A DNA stretch of 64,000 bases from Tomocerus qinae (lineage: Eukaryota; Arthropoda; Collembola; Entomobryomorpha; Tomoceridae), in contig CM034548.1 of the NCBI GenBank assembly GCA_020055645.1, forward strand, positions 620,001 to 684,000, given 5' to 3'. The notes below the pieces were generated by a model. It searched no databases. It was not told the DNA's origin and saw only the letters and a program-made list of their open reading frames with translations. Positions 10,610-20,900 of this stretch are shown in pieces; position 1 is the first letter of the stretch, and each line of letters begins with the position of its first letter. Position numbers and translations under genes: made by a program.

Positions 10610-11190
10610 TGAAGTTACCCGTCACCCATCATGAAGTTACCCCCTGAAATTGTGTGTCAAAATTCGATCGGCCGTGCAATTACCCTTCAAAATTCTACGT
10701 ACCCCGTAAAAATCCCACCTACTGTGCACTTGGCCATCAAAATCCCACCTGCCGTGATGTTAATCGTCAAAATTCCACCTACCGTGCACTTGCCCATCAA
10801 AATCCCACCTACTGTGCACTTGCCCATCAAAATTCCACCTAACGTGATGTTACCCGTAAAAACTCCACCTGCCGTTATGTTAACAGTAAAAATTTCACCT
10901 GCTATGAAATTATCCTTTCCCTATATAGTTCTACTTGTGAAATTACAGTTAAACCTTTTCTGTGATATTAAACGCAAAAATTCCACCTGCGAAATTACCC
11001 GTAAAAATTCCACCTGCGGAATTACCCGTAAAAATTCCACCTGCGGAATTACCCGTAAAAATTCCACCTGCGGAATTACCCGTAAAAATTCCACCTGTGG
11101 AATTACCCGTAAAAATTCCACCTGCGGAATTACCCGTAAAAATTCCGCCTGTGAAACTACCCCTAAGATTCCATCTGCGAAATAAGCCAT
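10610..11190. repeat. Minisatellite with 27-bp and 30-bp units
   Basis: The left half (10690-10880) has about six imperfect ~30-bp units containing 'atcccacctactgtgcactt'. The right half (10970-11165) has seven to eight near-identical 27-bp units built on 'ttccacctgcggaattaccc'. Because 27 is divisible by three, all frames stay open and produce repetitive translations on both strands; I do not regard these as genes. The bases from 11191 to 11689 are AT-rich with nothing recognised. Confidence 0.85.
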
Positions 11191-11689
11191 AAAATTTCCA
11201 CCTGGCTTTTGTGTATTTGCTATTCGACTCTCGTGTAGTCCGGTTTTGCATACCGACTACATGAAAGAAATTAGTTTATATTATTGTTTATGGGAATTTA
11301 TCTAGACTGATAGGTTTTGCAAACAGTAGTTACCTAATTTACTGCATTTTTCTATTACCATTAAATAATTAAATGACATATTTCATGTTTTACATGACTT
11401 GAATGGCAATCAATTAAAATTTACCCAAATCGTAAGCTATTGGATATTTAAATAGTTTCACAATACTTTATTTAATTAAATTAATTTGCACTATATCGGC
11501 TTGGTTTTTTGTAAATAAAAATACCATGTAATTTGACAAAATTTGGTTAAGGTGCAAATAAGTTTAAAGAGACTAAATTCATTAGTTATATGTAGTTGAG
11601 AGTGGTATGGCTTATAAAAATTAAAACTGATTTCTGCAAACGCACTGTTCAATATAATTTGTGTGATCGGGAGTCGACTGCAAAGTAGT

Positions 11690-12190
11690 TAGGTATTGTG
11701 TTGGTGGGAGTTGGGTATTGGGCTAGTGGGATCCGGGTATTGTATCGATAGGTGTCGGGTATTGCGTTAGTGGAAATCGGTTTTTGTGTCGGCGGTAGTT
11801 GGATATTGTGTTGGTTGGATTCAGGTATTATGTTAGTGGGACTCGGGTATTGTGTTGGTGGGAGTCGGATATTGTGTAGGTTGGATTCTGGTATTATTTT
11901 GGTTGGAGTCGGGTATTGTGTTGGTGGGTGTCGGGTATTGTTTTGGTGGTAGTCGGGTATTGTGTAGGTGGGAGTCGGGTATTGTATCGGTGGGAGTCGG
12001 TATTGTATCGGTGGGAGTCGAGGATTGTATCGGTGGGAGTCGGGTATTGTAACAGTGGGAGTCGGGTATTGTAACAGTGGGAGTCGGGTATTGTATCCGT
12101 GAGTCGGGTATTGTATCGGTGGGAGTCGGGTCATGTGTTGGTGGGAGTTGTCGGGTCTTGTGTTGGTTGAAGTCGGGTGTCTTTTTGGTG
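11690..12190. repeat. 22-bp minisatellite 'gggtattgtatcggtgggag'
   Basis: About 22 imperfect copies of a G-rich 22-bp unit (gggtattgtatcggtgggag plus 'tc'). The unit length is not a multiple of three, so a translation cycles through three different peptides, which argues against coding. The G-strand motif 'gtgggagtcggg' resembles the words in the terminal repeats of the 14162-16754 element. From 12190 to 12580 there are three degenerate 'cttatggtaaagggag' copies and a short 'gacgacgacgac' run, nothing else. Confidence 0.85.
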
Positions 12191-12585
12191 CTTATCGGAT
12201 CTTGTGTTGGTAGCTGTTTCTTTGTATTGGAGTGGAAGGAGTGAGCGAAGGCTTATAGTAAAGGGAGGCTTATGGTAAAGGGAGTCTTATGGTCGCAGCA
12301 TTAGCATCCGCAGACGACGACGACAACTCCACTACAGCTTACCATATACGATATTACACTTTTTGTATCAGTCATAATTAAATCATAAATTATTAAGTCA
12401 AGATTGACAGTCAAATGGTTAAGTATATGTTACGTTGCTATAATAATTATTAATTGATATTTTTTCCAAAGCCAGAAGTTTAATTATCTAAATTTTTGCA
12501 ATTATTGTATGAAAGAGATCCCGTCGTACTTTGGGCAATAGCTACACTTGTCAACAAAAAACCCAAAACAGAAATCTGAATCCTA

Positions 12586-13175
12586 CCCTAATTTTTATTT
12601 TCCCCCAAATTTCCTGTCTTCCTCAAATTTTCAGTTTTCCCCAAATCAGTTTTCCCTAAATTTTCAGTTTTCTCTATATTTCCAATTTTTCCCCGAATTT
12701 CCAATTTTTCCCCAAATATCCAATTTTTCTCCAAATTTCTAAGTCTTTCCCAAATCTTCCAGTTTTCCCTTCAATATCAATTTTCATCCAAATTTCCAGT
12801 TCTTTTCTAATTTTCCAGATTTACCCAAATCTCCAGTATTTTGCAAATTTTTAATTTCCCTCCAATTTTCCAGTATTCCCCACATTATTAATTTTTCCCC
12901 AAATTTCTGGTATTCCAAAATTTTTTATTTCTTCCCCTAATTTCGAGTATTTCCATGATTTTTATTTTTATCCCTAATTTCCATTATTCCCCTAACTTTT
13001 TTTATCCCTAACTTCCAGTATTCTCAAATTTTTTATTTTTATCCATAATTTTCCCAAAATTTCCCCAAGTATTTAGTTTTGCGGTATATTTTCAGTATTC
13101 TGGCATATTTCAGAATTTCTCCGAATTTCCAATTTTCCTCCAAATTTCAGGTATTTTCCAAATTTCCAGTTTTCC
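12586..13175. repeat. Degenerate pyrimidine-rich tandem repeat
   Basis: About 25-30 loose copies of a ~20-bp word like 'ttttccccaaatttccagt'. One strand is almost purely C, T and A. No copy is long enough or regular enough to give a clear consensus. Confidence 0.7.
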
Positions 13176-13217
13176 CCAAAACCAAACTACATTAAATAAG
13201 AGTTAGCTATAAATATA

Positions 13218-13767
13218 CAGGGTGTCAAATGGGGATTCAGGCCCTATGTATCTAAAGAACCGTAAGTAGCAGGATACAACGTAACCGTTGATACAAATGG
13301 AAAGCCCGTTCAAAGTTATATTGAAGCACCGGTTTTTATCAACTTATTCCTACGCATTCGCTTACACCGTTACACCAGCAGTTCTCCCAAAAAAGTTGAA
13401 AATATAAATAAATTGCTAGCTAATTCTTGACCAAATCTCTCGCGGGAGTGCTTAAGTGCAAGTTTATTCCTCATAAAAGAGCTATTTTTATCAACTTTTG
13501 TTTCAAAATGGCACTTCTTAACGATACGGAAGAAACTTCCAATTTAACACTCCAGCGAGAGATTTGGTCACGAATTAGCTAGTAATTTATTTATATTTTC
13601 AACTTTTTTGGGAGAACTGCTGGTGTAAGCGAATGAGTAGGAATAAGTTGGTGAAAACCGGTGTTTTAATGTAACTTTGCACTGGCTTTCGATTGGTTTC
13701 AACGGTTTTGTTCGGCTACTTACGGTTCTTTAGATACATAGGGCCTGAATCACCATTTGACACCCTG
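13218..13767. mobile_element. Foldback MITE with ~230-bp arms, TA target site
   Basis: The two halves are inverted copies that nearly meet in the middle (arms about 13218-13455 and 13540-13767). The ends are CAGGGTGTCAAATGG and its complement, each next to TA. This suggests a Tc1/mariner-type TA target duplication. There is no open frame. A single diverged arm of the same family is present at about 32127-32250 ('cagggtgtcaaatgtc'). Confidence 0.75.
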
Positions 13768-14054
13768 TATTCTGTATACTCAACTCATACGTCATAATCA
13801 TTTCCACGCTTTTCATACAAAAAACAACTTTCATTCAATTAAAAAAATTTAAATGTTTAAAAAAAAGTTTCATGCCTCTTGCGGGGGCATGACAATGACA
13901 ACATATTCCCTGAGCCCCAACTTTCCGATTTCCTACTTTTAAATTTCCAATTTCCACACTCCACATTCAAATTTCCTCACTAAGCCCCGCCGAAAAGGAG
14001 GAAGGGCTGATTTCCATAGGAACCACTTTGCAAAGTTGCAAGAGATTTTCGATG

Positions 14055-14150
14055 CCTTAGTATAGACTAGCCACACAATAATTGGACTAAAGCCCTGGAT
14101 CTTTTTTCGTCCAGGTTTAAAATAAAACTCAAGAGTATATAATTTTTACA
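14055..14150. repeat. Dispersed repeat shared with 33.26-33.40 kb
   Basis: The segment from 'tagccacacaataattgga' through 'gccctggatcttttttcgtc' to 'ctcaagagtat' is repeated with small changes at about 33263-33390. The class is unknown. It abuts the target duplication of the next element. Confidence 0.55.
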
Positions 14151-14161
14151 CATGTTCGATA

Positions 14162-16754
14162 GGCTCATCCTATATACCCGACACCCGACAGTCAAATACC
14201 GGACAACCGACACCCTCCCACCCGACGCCCGACAACGACCAAATACTTTCTACCCGACACCCGACAGCGAACTACCAGACACCCGATACCTTCCCACCCG
14301 ATGCCCGACAGCCCCCAAATCCTTCCCACCCACCGCCCGACAACTAACTACCGGACACCCGATGCCTAACCAACCGACACCCGCCGCCTTCCCACCCGAC
14401 AACTGACGCCCTTCTACCCGACATTTAGATTTTTGGAAATATAAAATTTTTATAATGTAAATTATTTTGTTTATGACTGCGGTGTAAATTATCTTGTTTA
14501 TGAGAGTAATTATGTAACAATGGGCATGCCTTTGTGCATCAATTTTGCCTAGAATTTACAGATATCCCTTCTATCGAAGGTAATAAACTTTTAAAATCTG
14601 TTTAATAGATTTGCAAATATATACTCAATAAAAATGAATTTTTGAATTAGTATTTGCCTTCTAGCAAATAAGAATAAAGGATGGCAATTAAAAATTTTAC
14701 ATTTTGGCGAACCAATGGTTCTTTTATTTAACACATTTAATACGGAGTATGGATTTAAATACATAAACAACAACTATATAATTTGGTACACAGCATAATT
14801 GTAATGCAAACACATTAAAGATAAAATCATAATTTATGTACATCGTCTAGCAATCAATTTTAAATCTATTTCAGTAAAATTGAGGAACTTTATTAAATCT
14901 AACTACTATTTTATCTATTTAGAACCTTGTTTTTTTAACATATTAAGCTGACGTGACAGAAAGCTAAACTCTGTCGGGTTCTTTGGGACATACAGATTGT
15001 TGGTGAGACGTTGCGCCAATGTTGTTTGCATAGAAAACAACTGCATTACTTCGGTGTTTTTTTAATGACCATTATGATTGTCAAAATGGCCAATACTACT
15101 AAGGAGTACACTACTAATACCGTCGGTGAAGGAGATTCCGTGAGAACACTCTCCGCATTGTCATTCCCCGCCGTAGCCGTCGTTACCATCGAAACCATTC
15201 CCAGAGGAGTCTCCCCGTGAGCATTATTTCTGCACATGTATATACTCCGCCGGAACTCTCGCAGCGTTTGGTACCCGTTGGCGGTTGAGGATTAGAGAGA
15301 ACACTCCCAAGATTTACATCCCCCAGCGGAGCTTTCGTAGCCGTAGCTACTGTTTCCGGAGGAATGACCACGGGTGGATTACCTTCAAGAGCCCGCGTTG
15401 TCTTTGGAACCAGTCGGTAAAGGAGACTCCCCGAGAACACTCTCCGCAATGGCCTTCTCCGCCGTAACCGTCACAACCGTTCCCGGAGGAGTCTCTCTCT
15501 CTTCACATTTGCATTCTCTCCCGGAGTCCTAGTTGCGTTGTGAACCGCCGGCAGATTCACGTCGAAGGCACTCACTCTTCAAATTTACATGTCCCGCCGT
15601 AACTCTGCTTCCAGTAAGCGGAATCTACGGTAACACTTTTCGCATTGGCATTCACTACTGATCCGTTGTCTCCTTGGTAAACATTCGGGGAGAGTTGCCT
15701 TAGCAACCGTCCCCGGAGTAGTCTCCGTGGAAACTCTCCTCGTTGACATTCTCCGCCGTAGCCCTCGTTGCGTTTGTAATCAACCTGCAGAGCTCTCGTC
15801 GGTTTTGGACCCGTGACTGGAGTAATCTCCTATCGCAATCCCTATTCATATTCCTTCGCCTGAGCGCTCACTTGCAAGACAATCTTCGGCAAAGGATTCC
15901 CCATTGTATCACCCCCACCATTGAGCAAGGACAAATTTTGAAACAATAAATATTTTCTCCATCATTTTTAAAAAAGTGAAGATAATTATGGAAGATCTTC
16001 AAAATGTAAATAAAACTTTGACTGTTAATATGTATGGAACTACCTACAAACCTAATTTTTGAATTATTTCTCTGTGTTTCTAAAGTGCAAATACAAATAA
16101 CGTGATTTATTTTTATGACCCTATCGTAATTCAAGAACCGTTAAATCAGTGGCTGCATTTATGACCCAAGTTTTTTCCAAGCGAGTTAATTGAATGCGCC
16201 TAGACTTCAATTTATTCGCAGAAAGAGGTTAGATTACCCATTTACTTCACCTTACGAAAGACCTCTTGCTGCGGCTCTGTCACACATACATTTTTATTTC
16301 CAGAATTGCACTGTTATCCCACGTTTTCTTTCTTTTCTGCTTATTGACCACACCAGTGTTGGTATTGGCAACCAGGAAGCTCAAATCTCTAGCTTATGAC
16401 AGTCCATCCTTTTCCATCCTTTCAAACTTTCGGGTATGCTGTGAACTGCACATGCATCGTGTAAAAAATTTTTTATGTCCAAAAAATCTAAATGTCGGGT
16501 AGAAGGGCGTCAGTTGTCGGGTGGGAAGGCGGCGGGTGTCGGTTGGTTAGGCATCGGATGTCCGGTAGTTAGTAGTCGGGCGTTGGGTGGGAAGGATTTG
16601 GGGGCTGTCGGGCATCGGGTGGGAAGGTATCGGGTGTCTGGTAGTTCGCTCTCGGGTGTCGGGTAGAAAGTATTTGGTCGTTGTCGGGCGTCGGGTGGGA
16701 GGGTGTCGGTTGTCCGGTATTTGACTGTCGGGTGTCGGGTATATAGGATGAGCC
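14162..16754. mobile_element. Mutator/Foldback-like element with tandem-repeat terminal inverted repeats
   Basis: Two ~276-bp inverted repeats (14162-14437 and 16478-16754) start GGCTCATCCTATATACCCGA and consist of degenerate tandem 'cccgacacccgac' units. The 10-bp sequence ATGTTCGATA flanks both sides (14152-14161 and 16755-16764). Long terminal repeats with a 9-11-bp target duplication fit the Mutator superfamily and Foldback elements. The 2.04-kb interior is AT-rich at both sides. In the middle (15000-15900) is a GC-richer block with a degenerate ~290-bp repeat: 'acactctccgca' and 'ggaggagtctc' words recur near 15150 and 15440. No convincing transposase was found, so the element is probably non-autonomous. 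Confidence 0.75.
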
Positions 16755-16821
16755 ATGTTCGATATTAACTTTTCGTGTATTCCCGATTGGGAATATCGTA
16801 TGAAGCAGTTTAGAATCAGCA

Positions 16822-17478
16822 TGTAGGCTGACCATCCGTCCCGTTTTTAACGGGATCGTTCCGTTTTTGGTGACCTGTCCCGGCGTCCCTTAAGTGTCCC
16901 GTTTTCAGAAACGCGTCCCGTCTTTTGGGACAAAATTTATTAGTATCTAATTTAAATGACTATGAACGAAAAGGAAATTTTTGACGGAAGATACCAAAAT
17001 TTTTCGCGCTTCGCGAGATTAATTGTAAAGCTTGAACATGCTACTATTGGCTATTCTCAGCAAAAGGACCTAACATTTTTATGATTCGCACAATTGTTTG
17101 GGAACTTTAAGCCATTTCAGAGAAAAGGAGACCATTTTTGGCAAACAGAACTTAAAATTAACTCCCTTTGCGCGATTATAAGTTTTTTTTGTCTATTTTC
17201 GGCGAAAGGATCTTAAAACGCGCTTCGCTCGATTATATTTGAATTTTTTTGTCGGCAAAAAGAGCTTAAAATTAACGCGCTTTTCGCGATTATGTGTCAT
17301 TTTTTTGAATTTAGAGCAAATAGCAAAAATTATCACGCTTCGCACGAATGTATGTCATTTTTTGAATTTTGGGCTAAAATAAATTAAAATTAACACGCTT
17401 CGGGAAAATATTTCTAAAGCATATACATACAACAATGTATAGGGTCGGTTTTCCCTTCGTCAAATTATGGTTAGCCTA
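16822..17478. mobile_element. TIR element with GAATCAGCA target duplication
   Basis: The 9-bp sequence GAATCAGCA flanks it at 16813-16821 and 17479-17487. The ends are inverted 'taggctgaccat' and 'atggttagccta'. The inside holds three or four degenerate ~60-bp repeats containing 'cgcttcgcgcgatta'-like words and poly-T. No open frame is visible. It is probably a hAT-like non-autonomous element, and it ends only about 200 bp before the first recognised exon of the THSD1-like gene. Confidence 0.65.
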
Positions 17479-17682
17479 GAATCAGCAGGGCATTACGAAG
17501 TTGTATTGGGGAGATTCTGGGAAATTTATTTCTGATTCTTTAATTCTTGGCTTCATCTGCTCGACTTTGTGGTGCATGGGGTCTGGTCTAGTACATTTGG
17601 AACTCCAGATGCCTCTACAAAATAAATTTTTAATTTGTTCTTTATATCCATTTAGCGGGAAGGGAACATGTGTCAGCTGCAG

Positions 17683-17936
17683 AAGGAGGGTCACCGCTGG
17701 TTGAGTTAGTTGGACCTCAAAGTTTTGTGGCTTTGGGGGATGATCTTCAAGTAAAATATCGTTTCACGTCTCCACACGAGGAATTGGGTGCAAATGGCAG
17801 CGGTTCATTCCGACCAGAAACTCCAGTCCCTTCCTTTTGCTTTGCCTTTCAATTGGCGGTCGTGGAGGATGGAAAGGAAGTCACTTTGGCCACCGAACGT
17901 ATCTCTGCGCTTCTTCACACTGGCCTCTGGCATCAG
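17683..17936 (+). CDS. THSD1-like gene, first recognised exon
   Basis: This exon encodes about 84 residues beginning GGSPLVELVGPQSFVALGDD and containing a predicted N-glycosylation site (NGS). Its pattern of alternating hydrophobic residues fits the first strands of an immunoglobulin-like domain right after a signal peptide. The acceptor is ctgcag at 17677-17682; a second AG six bases upstream keeps the same frame. The donor is gtttct, which is weak, but joining here to 26834 gives 'GLWHQ/VRFGCG', continuing the fold. Confidence 0.65.
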
Positions 17937-20900
17937 GTTTCTCACTGCGATCTCTCTACGATTTAAGTTTAACAACTTAACCACTTGCACCTAAACCATT
18001 TAAATATTCAATTATTTCATGTGCAGGAAAGTTTAAAAATTTGGCCGTTTAGATATAAATTATGAAATTTTTCAAGTCGCAAAGGCTCTTTAAATAATAA
18101 CTTAATTCAAAAATATAAAGAGACAAAAAAATTTCTTCACATTTTTATCTAAACAGTGAAGTAGTTTTTTGACGATATTCCACTCCCTTCCCTTTTTACA
18201 GTCTCCAACAAATGGGAAGGCAAGGAAGTAATTCACATTAACAATAATTCATATTTTTTGCGCTCAATATGTTTTTAGTATTTATTCTGAACAATAATTA
18301 ACCCGTTTTCATTCAAGTTTAGTTAATATAATGGCGAATTTCCTGCTGTACTTAACAAAATGCTAATTGTGAAACATATGACCCAATAAAAAGTCCCGCC
18401 AACAGTTGTAATCACAGCCACATTTCGATAGTGGAACCATGTCAACTGGAAAACTATTCTTGTAAAACAGACAGGATGAGTTTCTGTTTATAAATATTTA
18501 GTATTCTCGTGAAGGTCAAATGCCAAAGGAAATAATAAAAATATTTAAATAATGGTTTAGACTCTTCCAACCCCGGAAATTGTTATTCAATAAGTAATTC
18601 ATGACTCTCGAGGTTAAACTAATATCGTTTATTTTATTCTAATGTCAAGCTTTCGACAACCTCAGTTGTCTTCTTCAGGACAAAAAAGAAATGATGGTAA
18701 AATGAACAAATGGTATACTTATGTATAATAATATGATAACGAATTAACGAATTGATTGTTTTGTAATTCAATTTCGTTGCTACTAGGAATTATTTGAATT
18801 TTATAAATGGTGAAAGTACTGAAGACGAAATGGTATGTATTTTCATTCCAGAATCCAGGTTCATCGTAGTGGCGAAGTTCAGAATGTAAAGTCCCTCTTT
18901 TAAGTTCCGTTGAAAGAATCTATGTTCTCTTTCCAGGATCTTGATGTTAGCTTTATCAATTTTATAAGAAAATTCCGTAATATGAAGAGCCACTGCTGAA
19001 CTTTCAACAAGATTATGCCTGCCTGACGTTATTATGCCAGCTAAATGCTCTTTGATTCTTGTTTTGTAGTTTCCACATGTTTCTCCGATGTAACATGAAT
19101 TGCGGTTAAAAACATTAAAAGAAGTTAAAATAAAAATATCTTATTACATTCAGAATATATTATTAATAATTTTGCGACAAAATCAAACTTTTAGAGAGGT
19201 ATCTAAAATAGCACAATATTTATCATTTTTTCATGCATGTAAAATTTACATTATACACCAGTAAGGGATGAACAATATTTATAAAATGGGGAAATGTTGA
19301 TTAGAAGTTACAATTTATGTTATATAAAACATGTTATGTTATGTTACATGCATTCAGAACTTCGCCACTACGATGAACCTGGATTCTGGAATGAAAATAC
19401 ATACCATTTCGTCTTCAGTACTTTCACCATTTATCAAATTCAAATAATTCCTAGTAGCAACGAAATTGAATTTCAAAACAATCAATTCGTTAATTCGTTA
19501 TCATATTATTACACATACATAGGTATACCATTTGTTCATTTTACCATCATTTCTTTTTTGCCCTGAAGAAGACAACTGAGGTTGTCGAAAGCTTGACATT
19601 ATAATAGAAAACGATATTAGTTTAACCTCGAGAGAGTCATGAATTACTTATTGAAAAATTAAAAATATTCTTATTCTTGTAAAACCGACACATCTTGTAA
19701 TACACACGACAATTGTATTCTCGTGAAGGTCAAATGCCAAAAACAGCAAGTACCGTTAGTCGCAAGGAATGTGTATCTATCTATCTATCTATTATACTAT
19801 TTGAAAGTCGCATGTCCACGTATGTGTAGCCCGATGACTCTTCGTATCGCTTGCTTTGCTTTCCATCCACTCCGCTCACTCAGCCGAAGCCTATAGTTCG
19901 GCGGAGCCTAAAGTGCTATGAAACCTCTATGCTGGCTGTAGTGCTATTGCACTACCGAGGACCCAATCTTATTTAGTCGAACATGAATACAACAAATTCG
20001 AGCACCTCCAAACAAATTCGAGCACCTCCAAATAAATTCGAACCCCTCCGAAAAAATTCGATTACCTCCAAATAAATTCGAGCACCCCCGAAAAAATTCT
20101 AGTACTTCGGAATAAATTATAGAACCTCCGAATAAATTCTAGCGCCTCCGAATAAAATTCGAGCACCCCGAATAAAATTCGAGTACCTCCGAATAAATTC
20201 TAGCGCCTCCGAATAAAATTCGAGCACCCCGAATAAAATTCGAGCACCTCCGAATAAATTCGAGTTCCTCCGAATAAATCCGAGTTCCTCCAAATAAATT
20301 CTAGTACCTCCGAATAAATTCGAGTTCCTCCAAATAAATTTGAGGTTCTAAAATATATATCAGTGTTATGATAGTCTTCCTAACGAGCTTATAGAGCCAC
20401 TCAGTCTGTCCGTACCCACGATAATTTTCAAATGGAATGACGGATATTGACCAAATTCGACATAAACAATGCCTATGGTTGTTTCTATTGATTATTTGAG
20501 AATTATTTCTATTGTTTCTGGAATACATCCGTCCATTCCATTGCTTTTGAGATATCGCTCCCTCACTTTGACTTGATTTTGATAGTCCAATTAGAAAATA
20601 GGCATTAAAAATTTAAATTGTTGCCTGATGTATTAAAAATGTCACATTGGTTCTAACAAACTTAATATTTTATAATAAACCATTGAAAAAAGGAAATATA
20701 ACTTACTTTCGAAATTTATCATACACAGGAATTTCCGGACGGACAGACACAAATAGTATTAGTATACAAAGCATATATAGTAATTTGAACAAAGCAAATA
20801 AAACTGGGATGTGGTGGGATAGGAACGAAATTTATCTATTTAGGATTTATATTCAATTTTACAGTCAAATGTTATTAATCGAATTCCTATTCATTTTGAT

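Larger units (their letters stand above)
18586..19655 (-). mobile_element. Penelope-like retroelement relic with inverted terminal copies
   Basis: Two ~300-bp arms (18586-18886 and 19351-19655) are inverted copies. Between and into the left arm runs a - strand frame with a GIY-YIG endonuclease signature. Outside the arms a ~70-bp direct repeat, including 'ctcgtgaaggtcaaatgcca', is present at about 18455-18527 and 19670-19742. It could be a long target duplication or an older repeat. Penelope-like elements typically end up as partly inverted, 5'-truncated copies like this one. No reverse transcriptase part remains. Confidence 0.72.

Noticed and set aside
10631..11251. Repetitive open frames of 76-184 codons on both strands
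   Set aside because: Same cause, the 27-bp minisatellite. The translations are perfect repeats with indel-free frames on both strands, not a protein.
11649..12134. 161-codon proline/tyrosine-rich frame on the - strand
   Set aside because: The 22-bp unit shifts frame every copy, so the peptide cycles between three unrelated motifs. It has the appearance of a structural protein but is an array translation.
15011..15470. Overlapping open frames in the GC-rich core of the 14162-16754 element
   Set aside because: The block is a degenerate ~290-bp repeat, frames are open on both strands, and no transposase motif (for example DDE) was seen.
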